Assembly (NCBI RefSeq): GCF_049747295.1
Contig: NZ_JBMHJM010000001.1
Coordinates: 496,001-560,000 of the forward strand
DNA from: Afipia sp049747295
GTDB lineage: Bacteria > Pseudomonadota > Alphaproteobacteria > Rhizobiales > Xanthobacteraceae
Direction: 5' to 3'
DNA length: 64,000 bases
Shown here: positions 17,107 through 25,501 of the stretch, piece after piece
How positions within the stretch are numbered: position 1 is the first letter of the stretch
Layout: the number at the start of each line of letters is the position of its first letter
Program-made: the position numbers and the translations under genes
Notes under the pieces: generated by a model
What the model was told of the DNA's origin: nothing
Database searches by the model: none
Seen by the model: the letters and a program-made list of their open reading frames with translations, nothing else

Positions 17107-17727
17107 ATGTTCTCAATACGTGGACAGGGACTGGGCTTGGCAATTGTTGCCAGCCTCATCGGAATGACTGCAGCCGCACACGCGGCAGGCGAACGGGTCC
17201 TTTATGCAAGCCTAGGCGACACAGCACGTTCGCCGATCGGCTGGGTCGAATTCTGCGCCGATCATCCAGGCGATTGCCGGGGCGGCGCCACACAGGCCCG
17301 CGACATCGTGATGACGCAAGCCGCTTGGAAGGACCTGGTGCGCGTCAATCGCTGGGTCAATGACACCGTCAAGCCCATTACCGATCAGGATCATTGGGGT
17401 GTCATCGAGAAGTGGTCGTATCCGACGGACGGATATGGCGACTGCGAGGACTACGTCCTGCTCAAGCGCAAGATGCTGATCGATGCCGGATGGCCGCGCG
17501 AGGCTCTCCTGATCACTGTGGTGCGCGACAAGAAAGGCGAAGGCCACGCAGTTCTGACCGTGAAGTCTGACAAAGGTGAGTTCATCCTCGACAATCAGAA
17601 CGAGGACATCGTGGCCTGGACCGACACCGGCTATCGCTTCGTGAAGCGGCAGTCGCAGACCGATCAGAATACCTGGGTCTCGCTTGGAGACAACCGTCCA
17701 GCTGTTGCGACTGCAAGCGCGCGCTGA
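17107..17727 (+). CDS. Periplasmic transglutaminase-like cysteine peptidase (LapG/BTLCP family)
   Basis: A 206-residue protein with a signal peptide cleaved near AHAA-GE (27). It belongs to the bacterial transglutaminase-like cysteine proteinases. The triad is visible: C113 in GDCEDY, H147 in EGHAVLTV and D162 in ILDNQNED. LapG, the best-known member, cleaves a large adhesin in the periplasm under c-di-GMP control through LapD. No LapD or adhesin gene is nearby, and Rhizobiales carry several paralogues, so the target is unknown. The ATG at 17107 follows a strong AAGGGGG element. Confidence 0.88.
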   Translation: MFSIRGQGLGLAIVASLIGMTAAAHAAGERVLYASLGDTARSPIGWVEFCADHPGDCRGGATQARDIVMTQAAWKDLVRVNRWVNDTVKPITDQDHWGVIEKWSYPTDGYGDCEDYVLLKRKMLIDAGWPREALLITVVRDKKGEGHAVLTVKSDKGEFILDNQNEDIVAWTDTGYRFVKRQSQTDQNTWVSLGDNRPAVATASAR

Positions 17728-17757
17728 ACCTTAAAGAAGACCAACGGAGATACACGG

Positions 17758-17829
17758 CCGGTCATATCCCCACCCCTCCCCGTCCCAGACCGGTTCGTGC
17801 GCGGCCAGCTCTCCCCCAGGGCTGGCCGC
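17758..17829 (+). ncRNA. Candidate small RNA or terminator region with C-rich loop
   Basis: Two stem-loops follow the cysteine peptidase gene. The first (CCGGTC 17758-17763, GACCGG 17788-17793) exposes ATCCCCACCCCTCCCCG in its 24-base loop, a sequence that could pair with Shine-Dalgarno motifs. The second (GCGGCCAGC 17801-17809, complement 17821-17829) is followed by ACCATTTTGG and resembles a terminator. It may be a 3'-UTR-derived sRNA or simply the end of the mRNA. Confidence 0.35.
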
Positions 17830-17880
17830 ACCATTTTGGAGGGATACTTGCGCTGATGAACAAAGGCGGCTCCGGACGTG

Positions 17881-18411
17881 TCAGCCGATCTTCTTCAGCC
17901 CCGCCTTGAAGCGCTTGCTGTTGGAAACATAGTGCGGCGCGCCTTGCGTCAACGCAGTCACCTGCTCCGGCGTCAAAGCGCGGATCACCTTTGCGGGAGC
18001 GCCGACGACAAGTGAGCGCTCCGGAAACTCTTTGCCCTCGGTAATGATCGCGCCTGCGCCGACGATGCAGCCTTTGCCGATACGCGCACCGTTCATGATA
18101 ATCGAGCCCATGCCGATCAAGGCGCCATCCTCGATCGTGCAACCGTGCAGGATCACATTGTGCCCGATGGTACAGTTCTTCCCGATGGTCAGCGGAAAGC
18201 CGGGGTCCGTGTGAAATGTGCAGTTGTCCTGCACGTTGGATCCCTCGCCGATCTCGATCAGCTCATTGTCGCCGCGCAGCACCGAACCGAACCAGACGCT
18301 CGCTTTGCTTTTCAAGCGTACGTTGCCGATGACGGTTGCGGTTTCGGCGATGAAATATTGTCCGTCGGCGGGAAGCTCGGGGGCTTTTCCGTCAAGTTCG
18401 TAGAGCGACAT
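17881..18411 (-). CDS. Gamma-class carbonic anhydrase family protein
   Basis: A 176-residue left-handed beta-helix protein of hexapeptide repeats. The three metal-binding histidines of the Cam/CaiE/PaaY group are present as H67 (TFHTD), H84 and H89 (GHNVILHGC), with the family's five-residue spacing between the last two. Likely reversible CO2 hydration or a related zinc-dependent role in the cytoplasm. It ends in a short alpha-helical cap. The ATG at 18411 is clear; the neighbour at 18847 is on the same strand about 107 bases upstream. Confidence 0.92.
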   Translation of the reverse strand: MSLYELDGKAPELPADGQYFIAETATVIGNVRLKSKASVWFGSVLRGDNELIEIGEGSNVQDNCTFHTDPGFPLTIGKNCTIGHNVILHGCTIEDGALIGMGSIIMNGARIGKGCIVGAGAIITEGKEFPERSLVVGAPAKVIRALTPEQVTALTQGAPHYVSNSKRFKAGLKKIG

Positions 18412-18517
18412 TCACTGTCTCCGGTCAGCACGTTTCAGGCGAATTGGGATTGGGTTCGCGTGAGAGACGCGGGACACCAAATCGACAATGCCATGAATGG
18501 ACCGGCTCTGGCGAGAG

Positions 18518-18847
18518 CTAGGCAATGAGGCCGGAGGCTTCCAGCAGCATGATCAGGAACGTGCCCGACATCATGCTCCAGAATCCGGCGATAATTGTCG
18601 CCATCATCACAAATTCGAAGCGCCGGCTTTCAAGCTGACGGCCGCGAACAGTGTTGCGCATGATGATGAAAGGCGCCGCGAACACCAGGAAAGGTACCGC
18701 TGCAACCGCCTTGGCGGTCGCCTCATGGGACAGCAGGCCAAATCCGGCAGGCCGCTGTACGAAGGCCTGATAGCCGCTCGTCAAAGCCCCTGCGAGCGCG
18801 AAGCCAACGAGAACTGCGAAAAACGAATTGAACGCTTCGGGCGACAT
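18518..18847 (-). CDS. Small inner-membrane protein, function unknown
   Basis: A 109-residue protein with three predicted membrane helices: about 6-27 (FFAVLVGFALAGALTSGYQAF), 47-64 (AVAAVPFLVFAAPFIIM) and 83-105. The loop between helices 2 and 3 is basic and acidic (RGRQLESRRFE). No catalytic motif is seen; proteins of this type are common uncharacterised Nitrobacteraceae genes. The ATG at 18847 is preceded by GGAAG. The frame is open upstream to 18952 but that part lacks membrane character. Confidence 0.75.
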   Translation of the reverse strand: MSPEAFNSFFAVLVGFALAGALTSGYQAFVQRPAGFGLLSHEATAKAVAAVPFLVFAAPFIIMRNTVRGRQLESRRFEFVMMATIIAGFWSMMSGTFLIMLLEASGLIA

Positions 18848-19101
18848 CGGAGACTTCCAACACACGAGATGACTGGGACCGACCTGGTTCCGGCGCACCG
18901 TCAGGCCTCGGTTTCGCGCACTACGCTCGCAAAATGCCGCAGCGGCCGCCACCTTATCCTTAAAGAAAGGTTAACGGACGCGGGGCGCCCCCGCGCAATG
19001 ACTTCCACGGACCTCATGGAAAACACGATCTCCGTGGCATACTCGGCGCCGATTCGCGGCCTCTGGTCCCAGCCGCCTGTACGGAAAGTTCTTGTTGTTT
19101 C

Positions 19102-19815
19102 ATGGCCCTGTATTCCCCGACCTCAAACCCGAGGCCCGCCCCGCGCCGCGTCAAGCGCAGTCTTCTCGCACCGTTCTTCGTCATGGGGGGAATTGGGGCC
19201 GCAGCCGTCAGCGTCGTGACCTATTTGCTGTGGCCAACCTGGAACCTGGAAAAAGCGGGCGATCCGTCGCGCTTGCCGATCAGCATCGGCAATACTTTGT
19301 TCAACGTTCCGACCAAAGCCATTCGCGTGAAAATCCAGAAGCGCACAGGTCCACAAGAACGCGTCGATCTCGCGTTTGTCTATCCGTCGTTGAATCCGCC
19401 GGACGCGCCGCGCCATGTCAGTGCGGAGACTGTGGAGCAGAATCTCCCGGCAATCGACCGCATTTTTCTATCGATTGCCGCTCATCACGATACGATGTCA
19501 CCTGACGAACGCCTGAAAACCATCTATCCGCGTTATCTCGATCCGAATGCCCAACGCGTCGAGGATGGTCTCGACATGCGGGCATTCCGCGACCACACCC
19601 CCTACGCCAGCGAGGATCTCGTTTACAGTGAAACGCCTCAGCTCATCGCGCGATGTACACGTGACGCTGCGACGCCTGGCATCTGCCTAAGCGAGAAGCG
19701 CATTGAGGGCGCGGATCTCACCTTCCGCTTTCCGCGTGACTGGCTCTCGCAGTGGCGCAACGTCTCCAGCGCCATGGACCAGATTATCAATACAATGCGG
19801 ACGCCGCGGAGCTAG
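19102..19815 (+). CDS. Membrane-anchored protein, function unknown
   Basis: A 237-residue protein with a short basic N-terminus (RPAPRRVKRS), a single membrane helix at about 20-43 and a soluble, probably periplasmic, domain. The domain contains a long mixed region with two cysteines (IARCTRDAATPGIC) that could form a disulfide, followed by LTFRFPRDWLSQWRNV. No known family recognised. The ATG at 19102 has GGAAAG upstream at a rather long spacing. It is convergent with the DUF3126 gene. Confidence 0.75.
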   Translation: MALYSPTSNPRPAPRRVKRSLLAPFFVMGGIGAAAVSVVTYLLWPTWNLEKAGDPSRLPISIGNTLFNVPTKAIRVKIQKRTGPQERVDLAFVYPSLNPPDAPRHVSAETVEQNLPAIDRIFLSIAAHHDTMSPDERLKTIYPRYLDPNAQRVEDGLDMRAFRDHTPYASEDLVYSETPQLIARCTRDAATPGICLSEKRIEGADLTFRFPRDWLSQWRNVSSAMDQIINTMRTPRS

Positions 19816-19857
19816 GGGCGATCTCATCACGACATAACTATCGCGAGATGCCTGGTA

Positions 19858-19883
19858 GGCTGGCACGCTCGAGCGTACCAGCC
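19858..19883. terminator. Palindrome between convergent genes
   Basis: GGCTGG-c-ACGCTC directly joined to GAGCGT-a-CCAGCC forms a near-perfect 13-bp inverted repeat between stops at 19815 and 19892. Its position suggests a bidirectional terminator, although no clear T-tract follows on the plus strand. Confidence 0.45.
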
Positions 19884-19891
19884 AGACGCTC

Positions 19892-20116
19892 TCAGACTTC
19901 TTCTTCGATGTCGGTCTCGAGGATCGCCATCTGGAACTGATAGGACCGATCATCGTCCTCGTCGTCGACGAACAACACGCCGACGAACTCTTCGCCGATG
20001 TAGACCTCGGCCGAGTCATCTTTCTTGGGGCGTGGCACAACGCGGATTTTTGGATTCCCGAACAGGCGCTTGAGATAAGCGTCGAGCTTCCTGACTTCTT
20101 GAACGTCCACGTGCAT
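19892..20116 (-). CDS. DUF3126 family protein
   Basis: A 74-residue acidic protein of a small conserved alphaproteobacterial family. It begins MHVDVQEVRKLDAYLKRLFGNP, has a beta-rich centre (IRVVPRPKKDDSAEVYIGEEFVGVLFVDDEDDDR) and ends in an acidic tail (ETDIEEEV). Function unknown. It lies about 100 bases downstream of cysE on the same strand and may be co-transcribed. Confidence 0.85.
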   Translation of the reverse strand: MHVDVQEVRKLDAYLKRLFGNPKIRVVPRPKKDDSAEVYIGEEFVGVLFVDDEDDDRSYQFQMAILETDIEEEV

Positions 20117-20216
20117 CTCCTGGTTATCGGTATTTGCGATAGCTTTAATGCGGGACAGCGCGACACGCCAGAGCCCGTGAACTGCCGTTCAAAAGAAAAT
20201 CGAGAACCCTGTGATA

Positions 20217-21041
20217 TCAGGTGCCGAGCGCGTTGAGCATCTGGTTCATCGTACGTGACGGCTCGGCGCAACCTGCCTCACCGACGATCTTCGCTGGCAC
20301 GCCCGCAACTGTCACGTTGTTCGGGACCGGCTTAACAACCACTGAGCCGGCGGCAATTCGCGCGCAATGTCCGATCTCGATATTGCCGAGAATCTTCGCA
20401 CCTGCGCCGATCATGACGCCATGACGGATTTTCGGATGGCGGTCCTCGTTTTCCTTGCCCGTACCACCAAGCGTCACATCGTGAAGAATGGACACATCGT
20501 CCTCGATGATTGCAGTTTCACCAACGACAAAACCGGTGGCATGATCGAGGAAGATACCGCGACCGATCTTGGCCGCAGGATTGATGTCGGTCTGGAATTC
20601 AGCAGACGCGCGGCTCTGGATATAGAACGCGAAATCTTTGCGGCCCTGATTATAAAGCCAATGCGCCAGACGATGCGCCTGGATCGCGTGGAAGCCTTTG
20701 AAGTAAAGCAGCGGGTCGATGAAACGCGACGTCGCCGGATCACGATCGAACACCGCCACCAGATCAGCACGGAAGGCGTTGCCGAGATCGGGCTCCTCGC
20801 GGATTGCTTCGTTGTAGGCTTGACGGATCAGGTCGCCGGACAAAGCGGAATGATCAAGCCTCTCGGCGATACGATGAACGACCGCTGCTTCGAGCCGGTC
20901 ATGATGCAACACCGTCGAATAGATAAACGTCGCCAACTCCGGTTCGCGCCGAACGATTTCTTCGGCTTCGTCGCGAATGCGTGTCCAGACTGGGTCGACA
21001 GTCTGGAGCGTGGACTTCGTATCGAGTTGATGCTTGACCAT
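20217..21041 (-). CDS. cysE: Serine O-acetyltransferase
   Basis: Makes O-acetylserine from serine and acetyl-CoA, the committed step of cysteine synthesis. The 274-residue protein has the N-terminal helical SATase domain (PVWTRIRDEAEEIVRREPEL onward) and a C-terminal left-handed beta-helix. The signature DHATGFVVGETA, with the active-site histidine, and the glycine-rich HDVTLGGTGKENEDRHP loop are intact. The tail after the helix is long enough to carry the usual feedback or cysteine-synthase-binding segment. The ATG at 21041 is preferred over a GTG 13 codons upstream. Confidence 0.95.
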   Translation of the reverse strand: MVKHQLDTKSTLQTVDPVWTRIRDEAEEIVRREPELATFIYSTVLHHDRLEAAVVHRIAERLDHSALSGDLIRQAYNEAIREEPDLGNAFRADLVAVFDRDPATSRFIDPLLYFKGFHAIQAHRLAHWLYNQGRKDFAFYIQSRASAEFQTDINPAAKIGRGIFLDHATGFVVGETAIIEDDVSILHDVTLGGTGKENEDRHPKIRHGVMIGAGAKILGNIEIGHCARIAAGSVVVKPVPNNVTVAGVPAKIVGEAGCAEPSRTMNQMLNALGT

Positions 21042-21148
21042 GGTGATATCCGGCTGATCTCTTTGGGAAGATATTACCACATAATCGGCCGAAGAAAGGC
21101 CGCAATGCCCGCAAGGTTGACGGGCGAATAATATTCTACCCTGTTGTT

Positions 21149-21223
21149 CTAGTGTCCCGTCTCCGAATAACCGACCGGTTTGCGGCGCATTCGCACGGTT
21201 ATTCGGAGACGAAAGGACACTAG
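21149..21223. repeat. Palindromic element A (75 bp)
   Basis: Left arm CTAGTGTCC (21149-21157) plus GTCTCCGAATAACCG (21159-21173) is mirrored by CGGTTATTCGGAGAC (21196-21210) and GGACACTAG (21215-21223). All 24 arm positions pair; the two half-arms are separated by 1 base on the left and 4 on the right. The loop is 22 bases. Confidence 0.85.
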
Positions 21224-21236
21224 CAAAATCAAAATG

Positions 21237-21315
21237 CTAGTGTGGCTTCTGTCTCGCAATTGCCGATAAGAGACCAGCCGCAAGACAGGTCGGCAATGGC
21301 GAGACGCCACACTAG
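21237..21315. repeat. Palindromic element B (79 bp)
   Basis: Same design as element A with a different core: CTAGTGTGG (21237-21245) and GTCTCGCAATTGCCGA (21251-21266) pair with the arm at 21290-21305 (one mismatch) and CCACACTAG (21307-21315). Both elements start CTAGTGT, carry GTCTC on the inner left arm and end ACACTAG. Confidence 0.85.
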
Positions 21316-22064
21316 GGTCGATTTGCCAAAAACTCCATCACGCCATCCTTATAAACGCGGTCGCCCACCGCACGCATGTGGTCGCGGTTTGGAATATCAA
21401 GCACTTGCGAGCCTGGTATCACCTCCGCCAAGCGATGTGACGATCCGGCGACATCGTCGGTCGTACCGACCGCAATCAATGTTGGAACGCTGATTGCTGC
21501 AGTTTCTTCACGCGTCATCAGGCGGCGCGAACCTCGCAAGCATGCCGCCAGCGCCCTGCGATCCGAGCGGGTCTGATCTGCAAATGCGCGGAAAGTCCTT
21601 CCCATCGGATCGGTGACATCGTCGAGCGAGTCCGCTTCCAGTGCCGTCGCAACGTTTTCGCCGGGGCCGCCGCCCTCGATCAGGCCCATCCCGATGCCGC
21701 CGAGAATGGCTGATCGTAAACGTTCCGGATTGCGCTGACCCAGATAAGCGGTGATCCGCCCTCCCATTGAATAGCCCATCATATCCGCGCGTGCGATGTC
21801 GAGGTGATCCATCAATGCGCGCACATCGCCCGCCATTGTGCCGATGTGATATTCCTCGGAATCGTAGAGCTTGCTCGACTCTCCATGCCCGCGATTGTCG
21901 AGCGCAATGACGCGCCGTCCCGCTTTTGCGAGCGTCGACACCCAAGTCGGATACACCCAGTTGACGTTCTTGGTGGAAGCGAAGCCGTGCACGAGCACGA
22001 TCGGATCACCCTCGCCTTCATCAAGATACGAAATTTCCACGGAGCCGTTGTGAAAGCTCGGCAT
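21312..22064 (-). CDS. Alpha/beta hydrolase
   Basis: A 250-residue alpha/beta-fold hydrolase of the esterase/enol-lactonase type. The oxyanion HGFAST is near 28, the nucleophile is in GYSMGG near 98, the acid lies in VGTTDDVAG and the histidine in NRDHMRAVG near the C-terminus. The GGGPGENV segment is part of the cap region. Substrate unknown. The ATG at 22064 follows GGAATAAGTG. The stop TAG is supplied by the terminal CTAG of palindromic element B, so insertion or evolution of that element has set the gene's end. Confidence 0.88.
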   Translation of the reverse strand: MPSFHNGSVEISYLDEGEGDPIVLVHGFASTKNVNWVYPTWVSTLAKAGRRVIALDNRGHGESSKLYDSEEYHIGTMAGDVRALMDHLDIARADMMGYSMGGRITAYLGQRNPERLRSAILGGIGMGLIEGGGPGENVATALEADSLDDVTDPMGRTFRAFADQTRSDRRALAACLRGSRRLMTREETAAISVPTLIAVGTTDDVAGSSHRLAEVIPGSQVLDIPNRDHMRAVGDRVYKDGVMEFLANRP

Positions 22065-22159
22065 CACTTATTCCATTTTTTGTTGGGGGATCGTCTTAAA
22101 GCGGGACAATTGGGAAAGAAGATGGAGTTTAGCCCAGCGTGACCGGGACCGCCAGCACC

Positions 22160-23293
22160 CTAAATGGCCTGTATCGGACCTGGTGTTTGCGCCACCACCA
22201 CATCTCGCAGCACGCGCTTGCGTCTTGACCGCTGCAGCCACGAGAGCGTGATCCGCTCTGTTGCCGATTTGATCGACGACAGAAAACCGAACACAGCCAA
22301 GCACGCTGCAAACATCCACCATGCGAGATTGAAAGCTCCCATGGCGAGCAGGAGCGCACCACGGCCAAGTATTTTCAAAATGGCGCGCGTCTGGCTTCCT
22401 TTCTTTTCAGCGAGGCGCGCTGCGCGCGCGACATCCTTTGGACCGTCGGCAATCCGCAGCACATCAAGCGCACCGCGTGTGCCTGCTTTTTCACTCACAC
22501 GACCAACATCCTTGGCAAGGCGAACGAGAGCACCTGCCTTTTCTGCCTTGAAAGCAGCCTTCATGGCAGCGATGGCCTGACCAGGATGCGCGATCGACGC
22601 CGTTGCCACGGCCTGCTGTAGTGCCGGAGCATCCACCACGCCGCGCGCGGAACGGCCTGCCCATTCAGTAAGGCCCGTTCCCAAACGCCCCAACTTACGG
22701 GCGTCCTTCACCATCGAGAGGCCCGCGCGAACAGGTGCAACACCACCGGCCGAAACGTAGGTTGCGGCGGTCACCGCAAGCCCCGCACCGGCAAGCCCAA
22801 GCACCAAACGATCAGCGTCCTCGCCCATGGCAAGCCGCTTGCCCTCGCGGACCACGTCACGAATGTCGCCGAACACAAACAGGTCACCCGTGACCGTTCC
22901 CGAAAGGCTGGCAGCGTCATTGGCCTCGCCTGTCACCAGACCGGTGGCAAACCGCCGCGCCACACCGGCGGTTGAATTTTCCGCTGCAAGGGCAGCGTCG
23001 ACGCGCTCCGACATCCCGGCGGGAAGCGGAATATCCCTGTCCTTTGCCAAATCCGTGAAACTTTTTGCAAGGTCCACGTCGCCCGCGTCCAACGCTGCCG
23101 TCACGTTCTCCACGATGGAGTTCTGGCGGTCTCGCAAGACGGCACCAAGCTGGAGATCCGACAATTCCGCTGGGTCATCCTGCGCCAGGAGCAATGCTGC
23201 AGCGTCATGCGCGCGTGGCCACACGACGGCAAACACGGCAACCGCAGCTGCCGCCCCCGCCAGTGCCACTCCGATGCGCCAGGACGTTCTCAT
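22160..23293 (-). CDS. Large membrane protein, function unknown
   Basis: A 377-residue protein. An N-terminal helix (about 6-26, VALAGAAAAVAVFAVVW) is followed by a soluble alanine-rich domain with a helical segment (ELSDLQLGAVLRDRQNSIVENVTAALDAGDVDLAKSF), then hydrophobic segments at about 150-170 and 315-350, and a basic C-terminal tail (LQRSRRKRVLRD). The central part is rich in helical amphipathic repeats (KAEKAGALVRLAKDVGRVSEKAG). No known motif. The ATG at 23293 has GGAG upstream; the open frame extends to 23485 without membrane character. Confidence 0.75.
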   Translation of the reverse strand: MRTSWRIGVALAGAAAAVAVFAVVWPRAHDAAALLLAQDDPAELSDLQLGAVLRDRQNSIVENVTAALDAGDVDLAKSFTDLAKDRDIPLPAGMSERVDAALAAENSTAGVARRFATGLVTGEANDAASLSGTVTGDLFVFGDIRDVVREGKRLAMGEDADRLVLGLAGAGLAVTAATYVSAGGVAPVRAGLSMVKDARKLGRLGTGLTEWAGRSARGVVDAPALQQAVATASIAHPGQAIAAMKAAFKAEKAGALVRLAKDVGRVSEKAGTRGALDVLRIADGPKDVARAARLAEKKGSQTRAILKILGRGALLLAMGAFNLAWWMFAACLAVFGFLSSIKSATERITLSWLQRSRRKRVLRDVVVAQTPGPIQAI

Positions 23294-23581
23294 TGCGAAC
23301 TGCAACTCCAATCGCTTTCGCCGACCCAAACCGCCGATTGCATTCAGATGGGATGCCGCTTTTCGGACACAACCTCCCCAACGAAAGAAGGGCTTTCCCA
23401 AAGCGGCGGGATTGTGTCGAATCCACATAACGACTTTATCGCGGATTGGACGAATCCAGAGCCGCGACCTATGAATTCGTTGCATCGCTCAGTATGGTGC
23501 GGGCCGGTGACACAGGGTGAGCTGTGCCACTCCTGCATATGAGCATTTGGATTTGATTTTTGGATCTCAAGGTGACTTAAA

Positions 23582-23827
23582 ATGGCGGATCACGTCGTTC
23601 CCCACTTTCAAAACGATGCAGGCGTGGCCATCATCGAAATCGGCTCGCGTGAATTCATGTGCATCGGCGCCAATCCGCCCTTCGACCACCCGCATGTGTT
23701 CCTCGACCTCGGCGACGACAATGAGATCATCTGCCCGTATTGCTCGACCCTCTACCGCTACGCGGCCGATATCGCCCCGGGCTCGGCACGTCCTCCGGAA
23801 TGCGTCGTGAAGGACAAGGTGACCTGA
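23582..23827 (+). CDS. zf-CHCC zinc-finger protein
   Basis: An 81-residue protein with a single zinc-finger of the CHCC type, related to the mitochondrial complex I subunit NDUFS6. Ligands are visible: C27 in EFMCIGAN, H36/H38 in DHPHVFLDLG and the pair in CPYCSTLYRY near 52-55. Known alphaproteobacterial homologues are small conserved proteins; a link to complex I is from the eukaryotic relative, not shown here. It is followed after 7 bases by the FAD monooxygenase start, so the two are probably co-transcribed. Confidence 0.9.
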   Translation: MADHVVPHFQNDAGVAIIEIGSREFMCIGANPPFDHPHVFLDLGDDNEIICPYCSTLYRYAADIAPGSARPPECVVKDKVT

Positions 23828-23834
23828 GGCCCTT

Positions 23835-25028
23835 GTGGCCACCTCGCGCACCGTCGTCATTGCTGGTGCCGGCATTGGAGGCCTGACTGCCTCCCTGGCG
23901 CTTGCCAGACAAGGGTTCCGCGTCGTCATCATGGAGCGCACTGAGCGGCTGGAGGAAGCCGGTGCGGGGTTGCAGCTCTCCCCCAATGCCAGCCGTCTGG
24001 CCATCGAACTCGGCCTGGAATCCCTTCTTGCGCCCCATGTGATTGCCCCCGATGCGATCAGCATCACCACGGCCCGGACCGGCCGGGAGATTGGCCGCAT
24101 CCCCCTGGGTGCGGCGGCGATCCTCCGCTACGGCGGCCCCTATTGGATTGTCCGCAGAGCGGACCTGCAATCCGCCCTGCTGACCCGCGTGGCGGATCAC
24201 CCGGACATCGACCTCCGGCTCGGCGCACAGTTTGAGGATGTCGCCACCTATCCGAAGGGCGTGACGGTCGTCCAGCGCAAAGGAGCCGCTCGCTACCAGG
24301 AGCCGGCGCTCGCGCTGATCGGTGCTGACGGCGTGTGGTCGACCGTCCGTCACCAGATATTTCCGGAGGTCCGGCCGCAATTCACCGGCCGCATCGCATG
24401 GCGCGGCACCATCGAGGCGAAACAACTCCCGCGGGAATTCACCATGGGGCGCGTCCAGCTCTGGATGGGGACCAATGCCCACATCGTCGCTTACCCGATG
24501 GCCGGCGGACAGCGCATCAATGTCGTTGCCATTACGTCCGGCCAATGGAGCCGTCCGGGCTGGAGCGAACCCGGTGACGTCGTCGAGATCACCAATCATT
24601 TCTCCGCCCCCCGATGGCCGATCTCCGCGCGCATGATGATCGGCGCCGTGGACAGCTGGCGGAAATGGGCGCTGTTCGCGATGCCGGATGGCGGCGCATG
24701 GAGCAAGGGCAACATCGCATTGCTGGGCGACGCCTCGCACGCCATGCTGCCGTTCGTCGCTCAAGGCGCCGGGATGGCGATGGAGGACGCCATGGTCATC
24801 GCGAAGTGTCTGGCGGACGCGCAAGGCAACGTGGGCAGCGCGTTCACCCAATATGCCAAACTCCGGGCGCCACGGGTGACGCGCGCGCAACGCACCGCGC
24901 GCCAGACCGGGCAAATTTATCACCTGGGCGGCCCGATGGGCTTTGCCCGCGATCAGGTGATCAAAGCTCTGGGTGGATCGCGCCTGCTCTCACGGCAGGA
25001 CTGGATCTATAACTGGCGAACGCCTTGA
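23835..25028 (+). CDS. FAD-dependent monooxygenase (salicylate hydroxylase-like)
   Basis: A 397-residue class A flavoprotein monooxygenase. The N-terminal Rossmann motif GAGIGGLTASLAL is at about 10-22, the DG motif appears as GADGVWSTVR near 160, and the GD motif as LGDASHAMLPFVAQGAGMAMEDA near 295. It uses NAD(P)H and O2 to hydroxylate an aromatic ring; the substrate is not identifiable here, and UbiH-type or salicylate hydroxylase-type roles are both possible. The GTG start at 23835 is the natural one, 7 bases after the zf-CHCC stop. Convergent with the lipoprotein gene. Confidence 0.9.
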   Translation: MATSRTVVIAGAGIGGLTASLALARQGFRVVIMERTERLEEAGAGLQLSPNASRLAIELGLESLLAPHVIAPDAISITTARTGREIGRIPLGAAAILRYGGPYWIVRRADLQSALLTRVADHPDIDLRLGAQFEDVATYPKGVTVVQRKGAARYQEPALALIGADGVWSTVRHQIFPEVRPQFTGRIAWRGTIEAKQLPREFTMGRVQLWMGTNAHIVAYPMAGGQRINVVAITSGQWSRPGWSEPGDVVEITNHFSAPRWPISARMMIGAVDSWRKWALFAMPDGGAWSKGNIALLGDASHAMLPFVAQGAGMAMEDAMVIAKCLADAQGNVGSAFTQYAKLRAPRVTRAQRTARQTGQIYHLGGPMGFARDQVIKALGGSRLLSRQDWIYNWRTP

Positions 25029-25035
25029 TCCGTTC

Positions 25036-25467
25036 TCAGCGCCTTCGCTTTGCCGGCGGTTCAGCCGGCGCTGCAGGCGTCGTTGTCACTGCGGGCGCAC
25101 TGGTGGCACTGCAATTGTCGTGGGCCATTTTTTCATCGATCTGATCACGCTGCGCGCGTGCCGTTACGTAGTCGGACTGATAAGCAAGACCCGATACGAG
25201 GCCACCGGCGGCCCCCGTTTCCGCCTTCGCCATCAATCTCTCCAGTTCGACGACACGCGTATTTGCGCTGGCGCGGGCCGTCGCAAGCTGCTGGCAATTG
25301 TAGAGCGAGTACTTCGCTGGATCGACGAACATGCTCGACCCGGCGGACGCACAGCCGCCGAGCGTCATTGCGACGACGCCCATAGCAGCCAGCGTAAGAC
25401 CAGCACTCAACGAAGATGATGGTCCGCGGCGCAGCGTTCGACCGGGACTATTTGGACATTCAACCAT
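25036..25467 (-). CDS. Lipoprotein, function unknown
   Basis: A 143-residue lipoprotein. A basic start (RTLRRG) is followed by a hydrophobic stretch and the lipobox TLGGC at about 36-40, so the mature protein begins at that cysteine. The mature part has a helical segment (NCQQLATARASANTRVVELERLMAKAE) and a glycine-rich AGGLVSGLAYQ, and ends in a low-complexity Thr/Pro/Ala tail with KRRR. Two further cysteines may form a disulfide. Relatives are common small lipoproteins in Bradyrhizobium-type genomes; function unknown. Confidence 0.8.
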   Translation of the reverse strand: MVECPNSPGRTLRRGPSSSLSAGLTLAAMGVVAMTLGGCASAGSSMFVDPAKYSLYNCQQLATARASANTRVVELERLMAKAETGAAGGLVSGLAYQSDYVTARAQRDQIDEKMAHDNCSATSAPAVTTTPAAPAEPPAKRRR

Positions 25468-25501
25468 TCACCGGCATTCCATGATCTTCGTGTTGATTGT
25501 G

